Positions 1 to 10,271 of a stretch of 64,000 nt of DNA are shown one piece after another; within the stretch, counting starts at the first letter, position 1, and the number at the start of each line of letters is the position of its first letter. The notes under the pieces were generated by a model. The model was not told where the DNA came from. It did no database searches and saw only the letters and a program-made list of their open reading frames with translations. This DNA comes from Trema orientale (Eukaryota > Streptophyta > Magnoliopsida > Rosales > Cannabaceae): assembly GCA_002914845.1 (NCBI GenBank), contig JXTC01000059.1:967514-1031513 (forward strand), read 5' to 3'. Made by a program: the position numbers and the translations under genes.

Positions 1-1
1 G

Positions 2-739
2 ATCAACGACACATTGGGTACCATCTCTACTGCCCACTTAGTACATGCTGACCGTGAACCAGATAAAGCATTTAGCGAAAAATGCCTGCAGTTGGCAACT
101 CTGCACTCCATGGCTGTCGACTTCGCGAAGACCGGTGCACCTGCCGAAATGCCAAAGGTTTTAAAACCAAGGGAGTTTCCAGATTTCATGGAGAGGCTAG
201 ACAAGCCCATGTACATCTCCAATGGCGTATTGGGACAATTATACCGTGCAACGGTCAGCTCAAAAATGCAAGAATGTTCAAACTTAGTTTGGTCAGAGGA
301 GATTGCTCAAGCAATTTATGATCGAGATCTTGAAGTGAGTGGTTTTGAGGACTTCATTGCGACTGCGGAGAGCCACAGAGACATGTACATGGATAAGCTG
401 AGTGGCATAATGAACTACTATGGAGTGGAGACTGAGGATGAGGTACTGACGGGCAATTTCCGAAAGCGTGCAGCCTATCTGCAGCGTGACAACAGGAGAT
501 ATGGTGACACCAAGGACCGGATTCTGCTGTTGTTGAAGAATCTGCACAGTGAGGCCAGAGGATGGTTTAAGAACAGCTGTGAAGTGCAGAATCACCAGCA
601 GATGGCCTCAGCGTGGTATCATGTGACTTACCACCCTGACTTTTTCCACAAAAGTAAGAACTGCTTGAGCTTTCCATGGATCAAAGGTGATATTTTGCTC
701 AACATAAAGTCTCTGAACAGCCGAAGAACTCGGCCTTAG
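2..739 (+). CDS. RDR2: RNA-dependent RNA polymerase 2, C-terminal part (partial)
   Basis: Open reading frame entering from the left edge (reads INDTLGTISTAH from base 2) and ending at the TAG at 737-739, about 245 residues. It matches the C-terminal part of plant RDR2: GTISTAHLVHADREP, AVDFAKTGAPAEMP, LKPREFPDFMER, a conserved RDNRRYGD..KDRI segment, and a terminal AWYHVTYHP...LSFPWIKGDILLNIK block. Known role of the family: RDR2 works with RNA polymerase IV in the nucleus to make double-stranded RNA for 24-nt siRNA and RNA-directed DNA methylation. The catalytic DxDGD motif lies upstream, outside this window, so activity cannot be judged here. RDR1 and RDR6 were considered; the wording of these blocks and the ending fit RDR2 best from memory. 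No frame break is seen in this part. The first codon of the gene is not in the window. Confidence 0.9.
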   Translation: MNDTLGTISTAHLVHADREPDKAFSEKCLQLATLHSMAVDFAKTGAPAEMPKVLKPREFPDFMERLDKPMYISNGVLGQLYRATVSSKMQECSNLVWSEEIAQAIYDRDLEVSGFEDFIATAESHRDMYMDKLSGIMNYYGVETEDEVLTGNFRKRAAYLQRDNRRYGDTKDRILLLLKNLHSEARGWFKNSCEVQNHQQMASAWYHVTYHPDFFHKSKNCLSFPWIKGDILLNIKSLNSRRTRP

Positions 740-2981
740 AACTATTTTATTCTTGTAGCCGATCATGCATATAGAACAATCAAGTTTCTTTTCTTGTTTT
801 ATAAGTATGCACTGATCATGTCGTCGTCACGTTATGAGATCATTTTGTCTAATTCCTGGTCCTGTTGTGTACGTGAGCTTTGGCCATGGTCCAGTTGCTT
901 ATTGTAAACAGGGTTGATCCCATAAGGTGAATTCAAGGGTAAAATTTGTAAATCTCTAGACCTAATGTGTAGTTCAAATTCAGAATTATAATCTACCAAT
1001 TATTGAAGTGTAGGAAGTAAGAAACTTGTTAACTACATGTTCTCCATATCTACGTACTCAAATGTAAATGTCTTGTCGTTTTTGGGGTACAGGTCCTAAA
1101 ACATATTGAACATGTCGTTTAATAAATGTCGTTTGTCTTTCCAAAATGACTAATTTGTGAACATAAAAGACGTCGTTTTCTCTTTCTAGGTCGAAAGATA
1201 AGAAGAAAAAAATGGAATTCCCCCAGAAAACCATGCGCTATGAGTCCTTGTATATCCAGAGACATGTTTATATAGCTAAAAACGACATGTCATTTGTGCT
1301 CTATACATAAATTACGTGTCGTTTTCTATTTCAAGTTGTCTTCTCCTTTACGAGGTCGTTGTGTGTAAACTCTTGGTCGGTACTTTTAAAATTGTTTTGC
1401 AATAGCAAGTACTAATAGATGTTTAACTTATCTAGTCCTTGTTGCGTCTACAATTGTCATATTATATATTATCCAATGTACACGCAAGAAAACAATATCA
1501 GCATGGCTCGCACGTTCTTTGTTTATTTATTTATTTTTAAACAATTGACCACGCTTGTTCACTTTACTATGTGGTAAAGATAATCAGCATTCAACATGAA
1601 GTTCATTGTCATTACCAGACAAAAAAAATATTCAAAAATATCTAAAAGAAATGTTGATACGATATAGTGGACCACCACTATCCTTGAAAATCAATGAAAA
1701 TTAAGGCACCGAAAAAGGGTCACACTGCGTCACTGCCGAAAATTGGATCAATTAAGTAAATCTGTCATATTTTCATCACAGAAAGATAAAAAGGAAAACA
1801 AACTTTAACAAAACAAAATATGAAAGAGAGAGAGAGAAGTAGAGGCACTTATTTAGGCGATTCGGAGGAAAAAGAATCGTGCATCAAACTAAATAAGTTA
1901 AACTCTTAAGTATTTTTCACAGTCAATTGGAGTGGTTTAGTGGTAAAAATTAGTGTGTGTAAAGTCGTAATCACGCATTTGAGTGCTAGATAATCTTTTT
2001 AGAGACTTTAAATGTGAAAATTTGTTGAAACACTTAACATTTATAATGGAACTGAACGAAACAAATATCGGATTAATCAAAAGAGAAACATGAGTTTTAA
2101 AGATAATGATTAAAGAATGAATTAAATTGTCTTTTTTCATTTGTCCAAGAGAAATACTATGGCCAGTAAAGTCTACTGCTATTAACCAATCTCAAACGTT
2201 AAACAATATGGGGTTGCTATTAACCAATCTCAACCGTTAACAATAGCACAACCCTTTCTAGTATGTCTCTTAGTCTAAAATCTGAAGCAATCAGTGGAAT
2301 AAATATTGTACAAGAATGATCATTTCATTCCAATATCTATTCCTACAAACCAAACATAAGATGAAAGATCGAAAGCTGTCACCCTTTGGAGCGTTGGGAG
2401 CAATTTAGTCCAATCTCTAATTGTATCTTCCAAGGGAGCTAAAATCTAATCATTCATAATAAGTAATAACCAATATTAAAGGGTTGCTGATCAACCAAGA
2501 AAGTGTGGAGCCCACGTTCGATATTTTTCTTCCTTTTTTTCTCTTTTTTTTTTTTTTCCAAATTGACTATTTCAACAAAACGACACTAAACATAATTATG
2601 TGTACATATTCCTTTCCCCACATCTTTATTATCACCAATTAAATTAAGCAACACCAATAATAACGCAAACTTGCAAGTATCAATCTTCTTCTAAGAACAC
2701 CATTTCTCATCCTCATCATCTTCTTCTCGCTATCTTTGTACAGAAACAAAATTATTAAAATCAAAACAAAAAATCATATCTATATACTTATAAAAATTAA
2801 AAAAGGAAAAAAAAAAAAAAAAAAAAAGACAAGTTTACAATTAAAGAAATGTGAGAGCGCGCCGTCACTTGACGTCACCGAGTCAACTTCCAGCTCATAC
2901 AGTGGACTTTCCAGCGCTTAGCCGTTGCGCACCTCGGGCGCATGTTAGCCATCACGGCGCATTTCTTATTTTTAATTATTT
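740..2981. other. Intergenic region after RDR2
   Basis: AT-rich sequence holding the RDR2 3' UTR and then no recognisable gene. Seen: repeated GTCGTTT/AAACGAC words between about 1075 and 1340, an imperfect direct repeat around GCTATTAACCAATCTCAA at 2178 and 2216, and a long A run at about 2803-2827. Short open frames here are low complexity and look non-coding. Confidence 0.6.
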
Positions 2982-3524
2982 TCACACGTATACCGCCACG
3001 TCTTTACCCGACTCTGCTACACCCACCACCGACTTAACCTGAATCGGACCCGAGCCCGAGCCCAGAACGGGAGCGTACCGGGTCGAGAGATCGCGGAACC
3101 CGCCGTACTCCTCTTCCACCAAATTACCGTTATGCCCCGGTCCTTCGTCGAAATTCAGGGAGTAACTCAAGGGGTCGTACTGGAATTTCCCGTGCCGGTT
3201 TCCGCCGCCGCTGCTACCGCCGCCGCCAGCGCTTCTGTTCCTGTTCAGCCGGCGAATGAAAGTCTTCCACCTGGGTCCGGCGACGATCTCCGACCACTCC
3301 CGGAGCTTCTTGAAAGCTCGGACCCCCCGGGTCCACCAGTGGTCGCTATGGACGGCCCGGATCCGCTCCCACCAGACCAATCCGACTGGGGAGGATCGGC
3401 GCGACCTGAAACAGGGGAAACAGAAGCAGGAGCAGCGCGTGTTGGTCAGGAGCGCGTTGGTTCTTCCTTCTCCGTACGATTCAGGATCGCCCCGGGTCAT
3501 CGTATCCGGGTCGTGCTCCGCCAT
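2982..3524 (-). CDS. Conserved plant protein of unknown function (intronless, 180 aa)
   Basis: Single uninterrupted frame of 180 codons, starting at the ATG whose complement is at 3522-3524. It is much more GC-rich than its flanks, a sign of a real exon. Seen in the protein: a Cys/Phe cluster near residues 31-39 (CSCFCFPCF), a basic aromatic middle part with EIVAGPRWKTFIRR, a Gly/Ser-rich linker (about 99-108) and a C-terminal block with KFQYDPLSYSLNFDEGPG followed by GGFRDLSTRYA. I recall the last two blocks from a family of small uncharacterised plant proteins; no function is assigned. The Cys cluster could be lipid-modified, but that is only inference. A (CT)n tract sits at about 3582-3602, in the expected 5' leader. 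The opposite strand also has open frames here, but they are shadows caused by high GC. Confidence 0.75.
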   Translation of the reverse strand: MAEHDPDTMTRGDPESYGEGRTNALLTNTRCSCFCFPCFRSRRSSPVGLVWWERIRAVHSDHWWTRGVRAFKKLREWSEIVAGPRWKTFIRRLNRNRSAGGGGSSGGGNRHGKFQYDPLSYSLNFDEGPGHNGNLVEEEYGGFRDLSTRYAPVLGSGSGPIQVKSVVGVAESGKDVAVYV

Positions 3525-6500
3525 GGAGGATACGTACTAGGAGTTTCCACTGAGCTTAGGAGATAGAGACGTTTTCGGAACTCTCTCTCTCTCTCTCTCT
3601 CTCGGCTCTTTTCCTTCTGTAATCAGCCGTAAATAAACGTGTGAAGATATGAAAGGTTGTAACGGAAACATCAAGCGACCGGGAAATACCGGTTTCGAAT
3701 TCGATATTATTTATTGATGTTACATTTTTTTTTTCCTTTTCTTTTTTTTAGGTTTCTTTCTTTCAAAAAAATAAAGTATTTGTCCACATGTGACTTGTAT
3801 CATTTTCTTGTCACATGGAGTATCGGCTAAAATGGCAAAACAAATATCTAGCGGCTATGGAGGAGGACCAACGATTCTAAGCAAGCAAGCATCATGCATT
3901 AATAAAACTACGAGACCTACCTCATTATAGATATAAATATATGTTTGTCAATCTGCACAGATTTTTCTTTTACTTATTTTTCTTTTAACCGTTAGATTAT
4001 TAATCTAATGACTATCATAAATTGGAAAAAAAAATAATAAAAATAATACATGTTATTTAATATTTTTTTTCTTTCCTTTTTTTATGTGTGTGACTAATTT
4101 TAATTAGTCAAAATGATTTAAAAAAAAACTATTGAATTGGTGCCCTATATATATAGACAAAAAAAAATCTTTTTAGTTTCCTCGTTTTTCTCTAAATCAA
4201 ATTGTAGAATGAGTATTTATGAAACAAAAAATAATACATAGGGACATTTTGTTAACTTTTAATAATATAATAGGCAAGTTGACGTAACTTATGTAGATCG
4301 AGGGACAGAATATATATATATGGCTTTAGTTTAAATGGTTACAACAATATTTACCTATGGATGGTTACAATGATTTAAGCCGTTAGATCTATATTCCACG
4401 ATGGTGATTAGTTTGGTAGTTGACCAAAAAAATTTAATACTATTTATCAGTATCAAAAAAAATTAATGCTATCACTATTTTTTTTAGTATTCATTCATGG
4501 TCACAAAAAAATTGAAACCATTGAGAAGTCCTCTATTTGTTATTGCAATTCTTATTTGAGTATTAATAAAGTATATATTTTTTAAAAGAACGTATTATAA
4601 ATTTAGTTATTGAATTTTCATGTCTCCTTTTTCCTTTTTTCTTTTTTCTTTTCGAGCCATGTATTTGTCTTAGTATTGGACTTGAACTTTTAGATGTCAT
4701 ATTCCACAATGTAAATTTTTTTTTTGGGGTCGCTTTTAGCTCCTAAACTATGACTTTTAAATTAAGATAAAAGCACAATCTGAGTTCTACATCTTAAATA
4801 ATTAAGGGTTAAGAAGCGAAATACCATATTTTAAGATACATAATTAAAGTTGACAATACTTTTTAACACTCGTTATTAATTATTAGTTTCCGCTAGTAAA
4901 TTTCTTCTTTACAATTGTTTTGAAAGGAGATAACCAACAAACAAAACAATTGTGGTATAAAACCAACAAATAAAACAATTGTGGTATAAATTAAAACGAA
5001 AAAAACCAACAAATAAAACAATTGTGGTATAAATTAAAACGAAAAAAAAAATGGTGCATAGAAATAATGATTTGGTCTAATAAGCGGCACTGGTCTAACA
5101 TTTTTTGACCTTAAAAGTCATGGACTAAAATGAGATTGACTCCTAAAATGGGGGGCTGAAGTAGAATATAACCGTACTTATATTTTTTAAAAAAATAATG
5201 AGCTGAATGAGCATCTATGGAGAATCAACCTGTACTTCCGGTAGTCGGTAGTTACCAGTTGCTGGAGTATGGCAAAGTTGGAAGGGTATAATAGTAATTT
5301 GGGGAACCGGTTCGGGCCGTGGTAATGGGAAAGGGATGGGTTTTGGATTGGGCCTTTTGGCGGCGATTGTTTAATGAGAGAAGGATCTGGTGCTTCGCGC
5401 GCATAGCAGGACAGGGAGACGTGGGTCCCGGCTGAGGTGTATATTTAATCGACGAGAAATTTGGTGGGGCCATGGCATAAATGGATGGTGATTAGCGAAT
5501 CTATGAATCAAAGGGGGTCCACAAGTGCACGTATATTTTCTGTTGTAGTGGGTCCCACATGGGACTGCCAGCACATCTTAACCTCATGGGATTGAGATTA
5601 TTCCATTTCGGTTTCCAATAAAATTGCTTTTAAGGTAGCTGGATAATAATTGGCCATAGAGAAAGTGGAATAATGTATAATAATTATTTCCTTTTTTTTA
5701 GACTTTTTCTTTTCCTTATTGAATATTTTATTTTATTAGTTTGGATTTTTACGGCAGGTAAATAAAACTCTATTCCTTTTGCACTTTAAATAATTTAAGA
5801 AGTAATCTAATCTTTTTTGCGAGTCAAGCTTACGTAAGGCACAATGATTTTTTCGAAATTATTTTTCAGAATGATTTTTTAAGTGTCATACCAACAGTAC
5901 CTATTAATCATACTAGCGAGAACAAATTAAACTGTGGTACTTTTGGTGGATAGTCTTTTTTTCTTGCTACTATTTTTTTAATTTAAGAAAAAAAAAAACT
6001 ACTATATATACAATAATATGATTATTATTCTGTCTAGTGATTCTCGAAAAATAGGCCGTATTTCTAAAAATTAATCACAAAAAAGGTCATTTTAGAAAAA
6101 TAGGTTCTTATTTCTGCCCATTTCCCTAAGCCTATTACCTTCATCATCACCACCCGAAAAAAAAAAAAAAAAAAAAATTTGCTACCACTATTAGAATGAT
6201 ATTTTCCTTTCAATTTATAATTGGTCGGAATATGTTAATGCAAATTCATTCAACTCCAATATTTTGTCATTTTTACGTCCAAAGTCGAATACGCAACGAC
6301 CCAAACCAATTGACACTTAATGAAATGTGACAATTTGTGTTTTGCCTATATACCGTTAACCCTCAAAATTGGAACCAGCACAAGCTGCAAAAAAATTGGT
6401 TGGCGTGCTTAAAAAATGCTACTAAGAAGTCCTAACAATGTGATTAGTGACCGAATCTTTACAACCACAGACACATTAGGTCAATTTCAGCTGAGATTTG

Positions 6501-7832
6501 ATGGCATTGGCAGCTGGATTGGCGTGTTCAAAATGTGCATCATTATGCGGTTGTGTAAAGAATTGTTACTTGGTTTATGTTAGTTTTTTTAATAATTGCG
6601 TTTAAGGGTAGGTCAGTAATTAAGAAAAATTCATGATTAGTGATATACATAAAGTTTCAGTATTACATTATTGTCTCTGATAACTACATTTCATGTGTCA
6701 GTCACTGCCCACTAATATAATTGAGTCCCATATTTGTGTGATGCCTAGCACTACATTTACCTTCTAAAATTGCTCTCTTAAATATACGCAACTAGAGTCT
6801 TGAAGTAGGATTCTGATTCCTTGGCACCTTGGCTTATGTATCAGACCAAATCTAGTTCAAAATGCTCTTCTTCAAGTATGATTCTCTGAAACTTTAGCAT
6901 ATTAGTGTTTTTCCTTCTCTCTTCAGTCATTTTCTCTTTTGATACATCAGAAAATTTTTGTGCCTATTGAAGCAGCTTATGGGCCACTGAAGATTTCTAA
7001 TCATAAAAAAAGTTGTTGCTAAGGACTTGCAGCCTCTTTTTCATCAATTCAAGGGCTTCCTAAGCCAAATCCCAGATAAGTTACAATCACATTCCTAAAA
7101 CCAGTTCTAGTTGAAATTCCTTAACAATCCAAACCTGTTTTTATAGTTTATCAATCCACGGTTCTACCTGACTACAAGTTACAACATAAAACAGAACTGT
7201 GCTTACTTGTTTGATGATTATTTGATATCATTGGAAGCTATCTATAATTTGGATTTAATTGTAGCTAGCCCAACTAACTCCAAAATGGGTGTTGTATCAT
7301 CACAAACATAGCAGAGAAACTCAGGAATGAAATTGTTGGAACTTTTCACAATCAAGTGTCAAAATACCAAAAAAGATGAAATGGAAGTTTAAAGCATTTC
7401 ATGAGTCTTAACACACCCACGTCCTATATATTTTCTCAATATAATGCGTTATCCCTGAAAAGTTTGTGTAAGAAAATGAAGAAATGCATAGCTCCATAGC
7501 ATATGTAAGATGAAATGAAAGTTCAAAGCATTTCGTGAGTAGCAACACCCATTATGACTCACTTCATATATCAGTATATCTTATCTCAATATGATCCCCG
7601 AAAAGTCTTAGACAGAACATGAAGAAATGGACGTAGGATATATGAGACTGAAGAAACATTATAATCCCATAAAAGTACTCTTCAGAATCAAAACATCAAC
7701 CAAACATAGGTAAGCCCAGAAGCAAAGATTTTCACACAAACGACATTAACAGGAACAAACGACCTCAAACAAGTTAGCTAGAAACTAAGATATCTACTAA
7801 TAGAAACCTAGCATATAAGTGAAAATTCACCG
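3525..7832. other. Intergenic region between the unknown gene and NFD2
   Basis: No gene recognised. Contents seen: the (CT)n leader tract at 3582-3602; a triplicated unit of about 30-44 bp containing AACAATTGTGGTATAA at 4932-5050; a more GC-rich, promoter-like patch at about 5230-5600 with GGGTCCCAC words; a poly(A) run near 6160. The right part (about 7400-7832) probably includes the 3' UTR of the gene at 7833. Confidence 0.55.
4932..5050. repeat. Short tandem triplication with AACAATTGTGGTATAA core
   Basis: Three consecutive copies of ACCAACAAAYAAAACAATTG followed by TGGTATAA. The second and third copies also share ATTAAAACGAAAAAA. It is a local tandem duplication in non-coding DNA, with no sign of function. 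Confidence 0.8.
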
Positions 7833-8872
7833 TTAAGAAGCAAGAGCCTCTCCAGCTTTACCACCGTGAACAGCCCAGAAGACTCTTCCGGCATCATCAG
7901 ACTTTCCAGTATCAATAGCAATGGCGCCAAAGATTGCCCGAAAGGCTCCACAGACAACAGAAGGAGTGGAAGAATTGGTCCTACTCCTGTCAGAAACTCT
8001 TACCACCTTCGGTAACCCCAAACGAGTCCCATCCCTGGCACAAGAAGTTTCCACCTTGGAGATATCAGTTACACGAGCGGTCAAATCTTTAGCGGAAATA
8101 TCAATGTCATTTTGGATGTAGTGCAGAGAGGCTGATGTTTCGATGAGACTAGCACCCAAAAGGCTCAATGCCCTGTTGTTCTCTTCCGAAAACGATGAGT
8201 GGGTCATGGCCCGCCGGAGCAGACCAATGCTCTGGAAATTGTACCTAATGGAAGAATAAAATGTCCAAAATTTTCCTTCAATTTCCTACATTTTCCACAG
8301 ACCCAAACAGAGATAGTGATGCAGAACACAAAGACAAGTGAGAGTGGAAAATGGAAAAAGAGAAAAAGGGTATATATATAAAACTTGTTCAAAATTCTTT
8401 CCTTTTCCTACATTTTCCCGGGAACCAAACAAAGATAGTGATGACAAAAATAAAAAGGGTACGCATAAAAGTCGTTCAAAATTTTCTTTCGTATTTCCTA
8501 GAGTTTTCCCGGGAACCAAACAAAGATAGTGATACATAAAACAAAGACACGAGAAATGAAAGTGGAAAAAAAGAAAAAGGGTAGAGATCAAACATACCCA
8601 ATCTGCTTCTGGAGGATTTCGAGGGCTTTTGAGAATGAGGAAGAGGGTTCGGAGCTCTGGTGGCGGAGTTGCAACTCCGGGTCTCCCTGGACAAAACCAT
8701 TCACATAAACATACAGAGAGAGAAACGACTATTAGAGAAGGAAAAGAAAATATGAAAATAAAGAAAATGATTTTGAGGGTTTAAGAATAAAACGAAGAGA
8801 AGTTACCCGAAATTGAGGAAGGATTGCCAAAACGACAATGGTGATGAAGATCGTGAAACGAGGGAGTAGCAT
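7833..8872 (-). CDS. NFD2: RNase III-like protein, NUCLEAR FUSION DEFECTIVE 2 type (188 aa)
   Basis: Three exons on the minus strand: 8872-8807, 8686-8598 and 8244-7833. All borders are GT-AG and phases agree, giving 189 codons with the stop. The protein starts with a hydrophobic segment (MLLPRFTIFITIVVLAILPQ), which looks like a signal peptide or membrane anchor. An RNase III-like fold follows: ALEILQKQIGYNFQSIGLL, RRAMTHSSFSEENNRALSLL, then VVCGAFRAIFGAIAIDTG. It matches plant NFD2 (At1g24450 family), which is needed for nuclear fusion during Arabidopsis reproduction according to the literature I recall. The acidic signature of active RNase III (ERLEFLGD) is replaced here by RALSLLGA, so cleavage activity is doubtful; the Arabidopsis protein seems to share this. 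No double-stranded RNA-binding domain is present. It lies in tandem with the trehalose gene upstream on the same strand. Confidence 0.88.
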
Positions 8873-10271
8873 TTTTCAGTCGTTTTTCTCTTGTGGGTTT
8901 TCTTTGGTGTGATGAAATGGGCTATGGAGGTCTGGTCTGTGAAGTGAAGAAAGTTGAGGAAAACCTAATAACCCTTTCCCTTTTCTCGGAGAATAATGGG
9001 TATATTGACTTAAAGAGTGACTTAAGAGTTAAGAGTCAAACACACACAGACTGAGTCTTGTAGCGCCAATAGCCGTGGAGCTCTTGTACGGCCAATCTAT
9101 GCACCGGATGCTTTTAAATAGTTGACGAGTTTTCTCTCTTTTTTCTTTTTTTTTTTTCCACCTTTTTTGTCACTTGATAAAAAAAAAAAATGTCTAACTC
9201 GTCAATGATCATAATCGTTCTCCAGATTACAAATACTGCTGGGGATAGACGCAACTTCTAGTATAGTAGAGTTTTGATAAGACTCGCGTGAATTCTATAT
9301 TAATAGACGGTCTTAATACAACAATCGTGTCTTATACTAACATTTCTCGATCATTATTGTTTAAAAATAGACAAAATTATTATCTTTCATAAGTTGGATA
9401 GTTATTTTCGTGAAAACTCAAACGTGTTTTCTTGCAATTTTTTTCCATTTTGGAGCTTGAACGCACGAGCAACTGACAAAGAAGATTGTGCTAAATCGTA
9501 CATTATCAAATGGTAACATGGGGACCTCTCTTGTTGTGAAGACTAACTAAAATGAATATTGGAGCGTCCAAGAGACGAGTTTCAAATTTCTTACAACATA
9601 CCATAAGTTTTCAGCCCCATGAAATTGAGAGAATGCTCCATTGATAAGGGTCAAGACTAACTATAAATCAGTCAGCTCTATCTACGGGGTTCATTTCAAA
9701 GCCTTTTATGAGAAACATGGTGATCTGATGATTCTAACCTTCAGCCTTTTTAGTAGTCTTTAATTCATAAACAAAATGCATTGAATAGGGAAACGTAAGA
9801 AATCTTGTGAAGATATTAGATTGTGTGGGAAGTTTGCATGGCCATTGAGACATGTTAAGAAAGAATAACTGTCACCCTATCATCTTCAAGAAAAGTATGA
9901 TTTTATGTAAGAGCAAAGAGAATCCACATATACAAACTAATGATGCTCTTGTATAACTAAACACTAACTACAGTAAAATCTGAGCCTGTAAAACAAGAAG
10001 TTAAATGCCCACTTACTGATGTTTTACAAATAAAAGATGATGTACTTGTAAGCTTCTAGTGACACAACCAACCACTGTACTTCCTTGTACTCATCTTCCC
10101 TTCTAATGAAACCCGGAATTGCACAATCCAACTGTCACCAACAACGAATATGTTAGTATCAGAAAGCAAGTAGTTAATCGTGACTCCTTGTAGTCGTCAA
10201 GGCTGCTGTACAAAGACCCTTTTGCTTCCCCATCAAACTCGGTACACGAACAGAGCCAGCTTGCTTCTCAA
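8873..10271. other. Region between NFD2 and the trehalose gene
   Basis: It holds the NFD2 promoter and leader (just above 8872) and the 3' UTR of the trehalose gene (below 10272). No other open frame with coding character is visible. T-rich and A-rich runs occur at about 9140-9190. Confidence 0.6.

Noticed and set aside
1927-1990. GTGGTTTAGTGGTAAAA followed by TTTGAGTGCTAGA, resembling tRNA/SINE boxes
   Set aside because: No cloverleaf, no proper B box and no element ends; likely chance or a very old SINE.
3132-3566. Plus-strand frames opposite the 180-aa gene
   Set aside because: Pro/Ala-rich translations typical of the reverse of a GC-rich exon; the minus frame carries the family motifs.
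5252-5574. Two overlapping minus-strand frames
   Set aside because: No conserved motif, no introns or neighbours that fit; the sequence is promoter-like.
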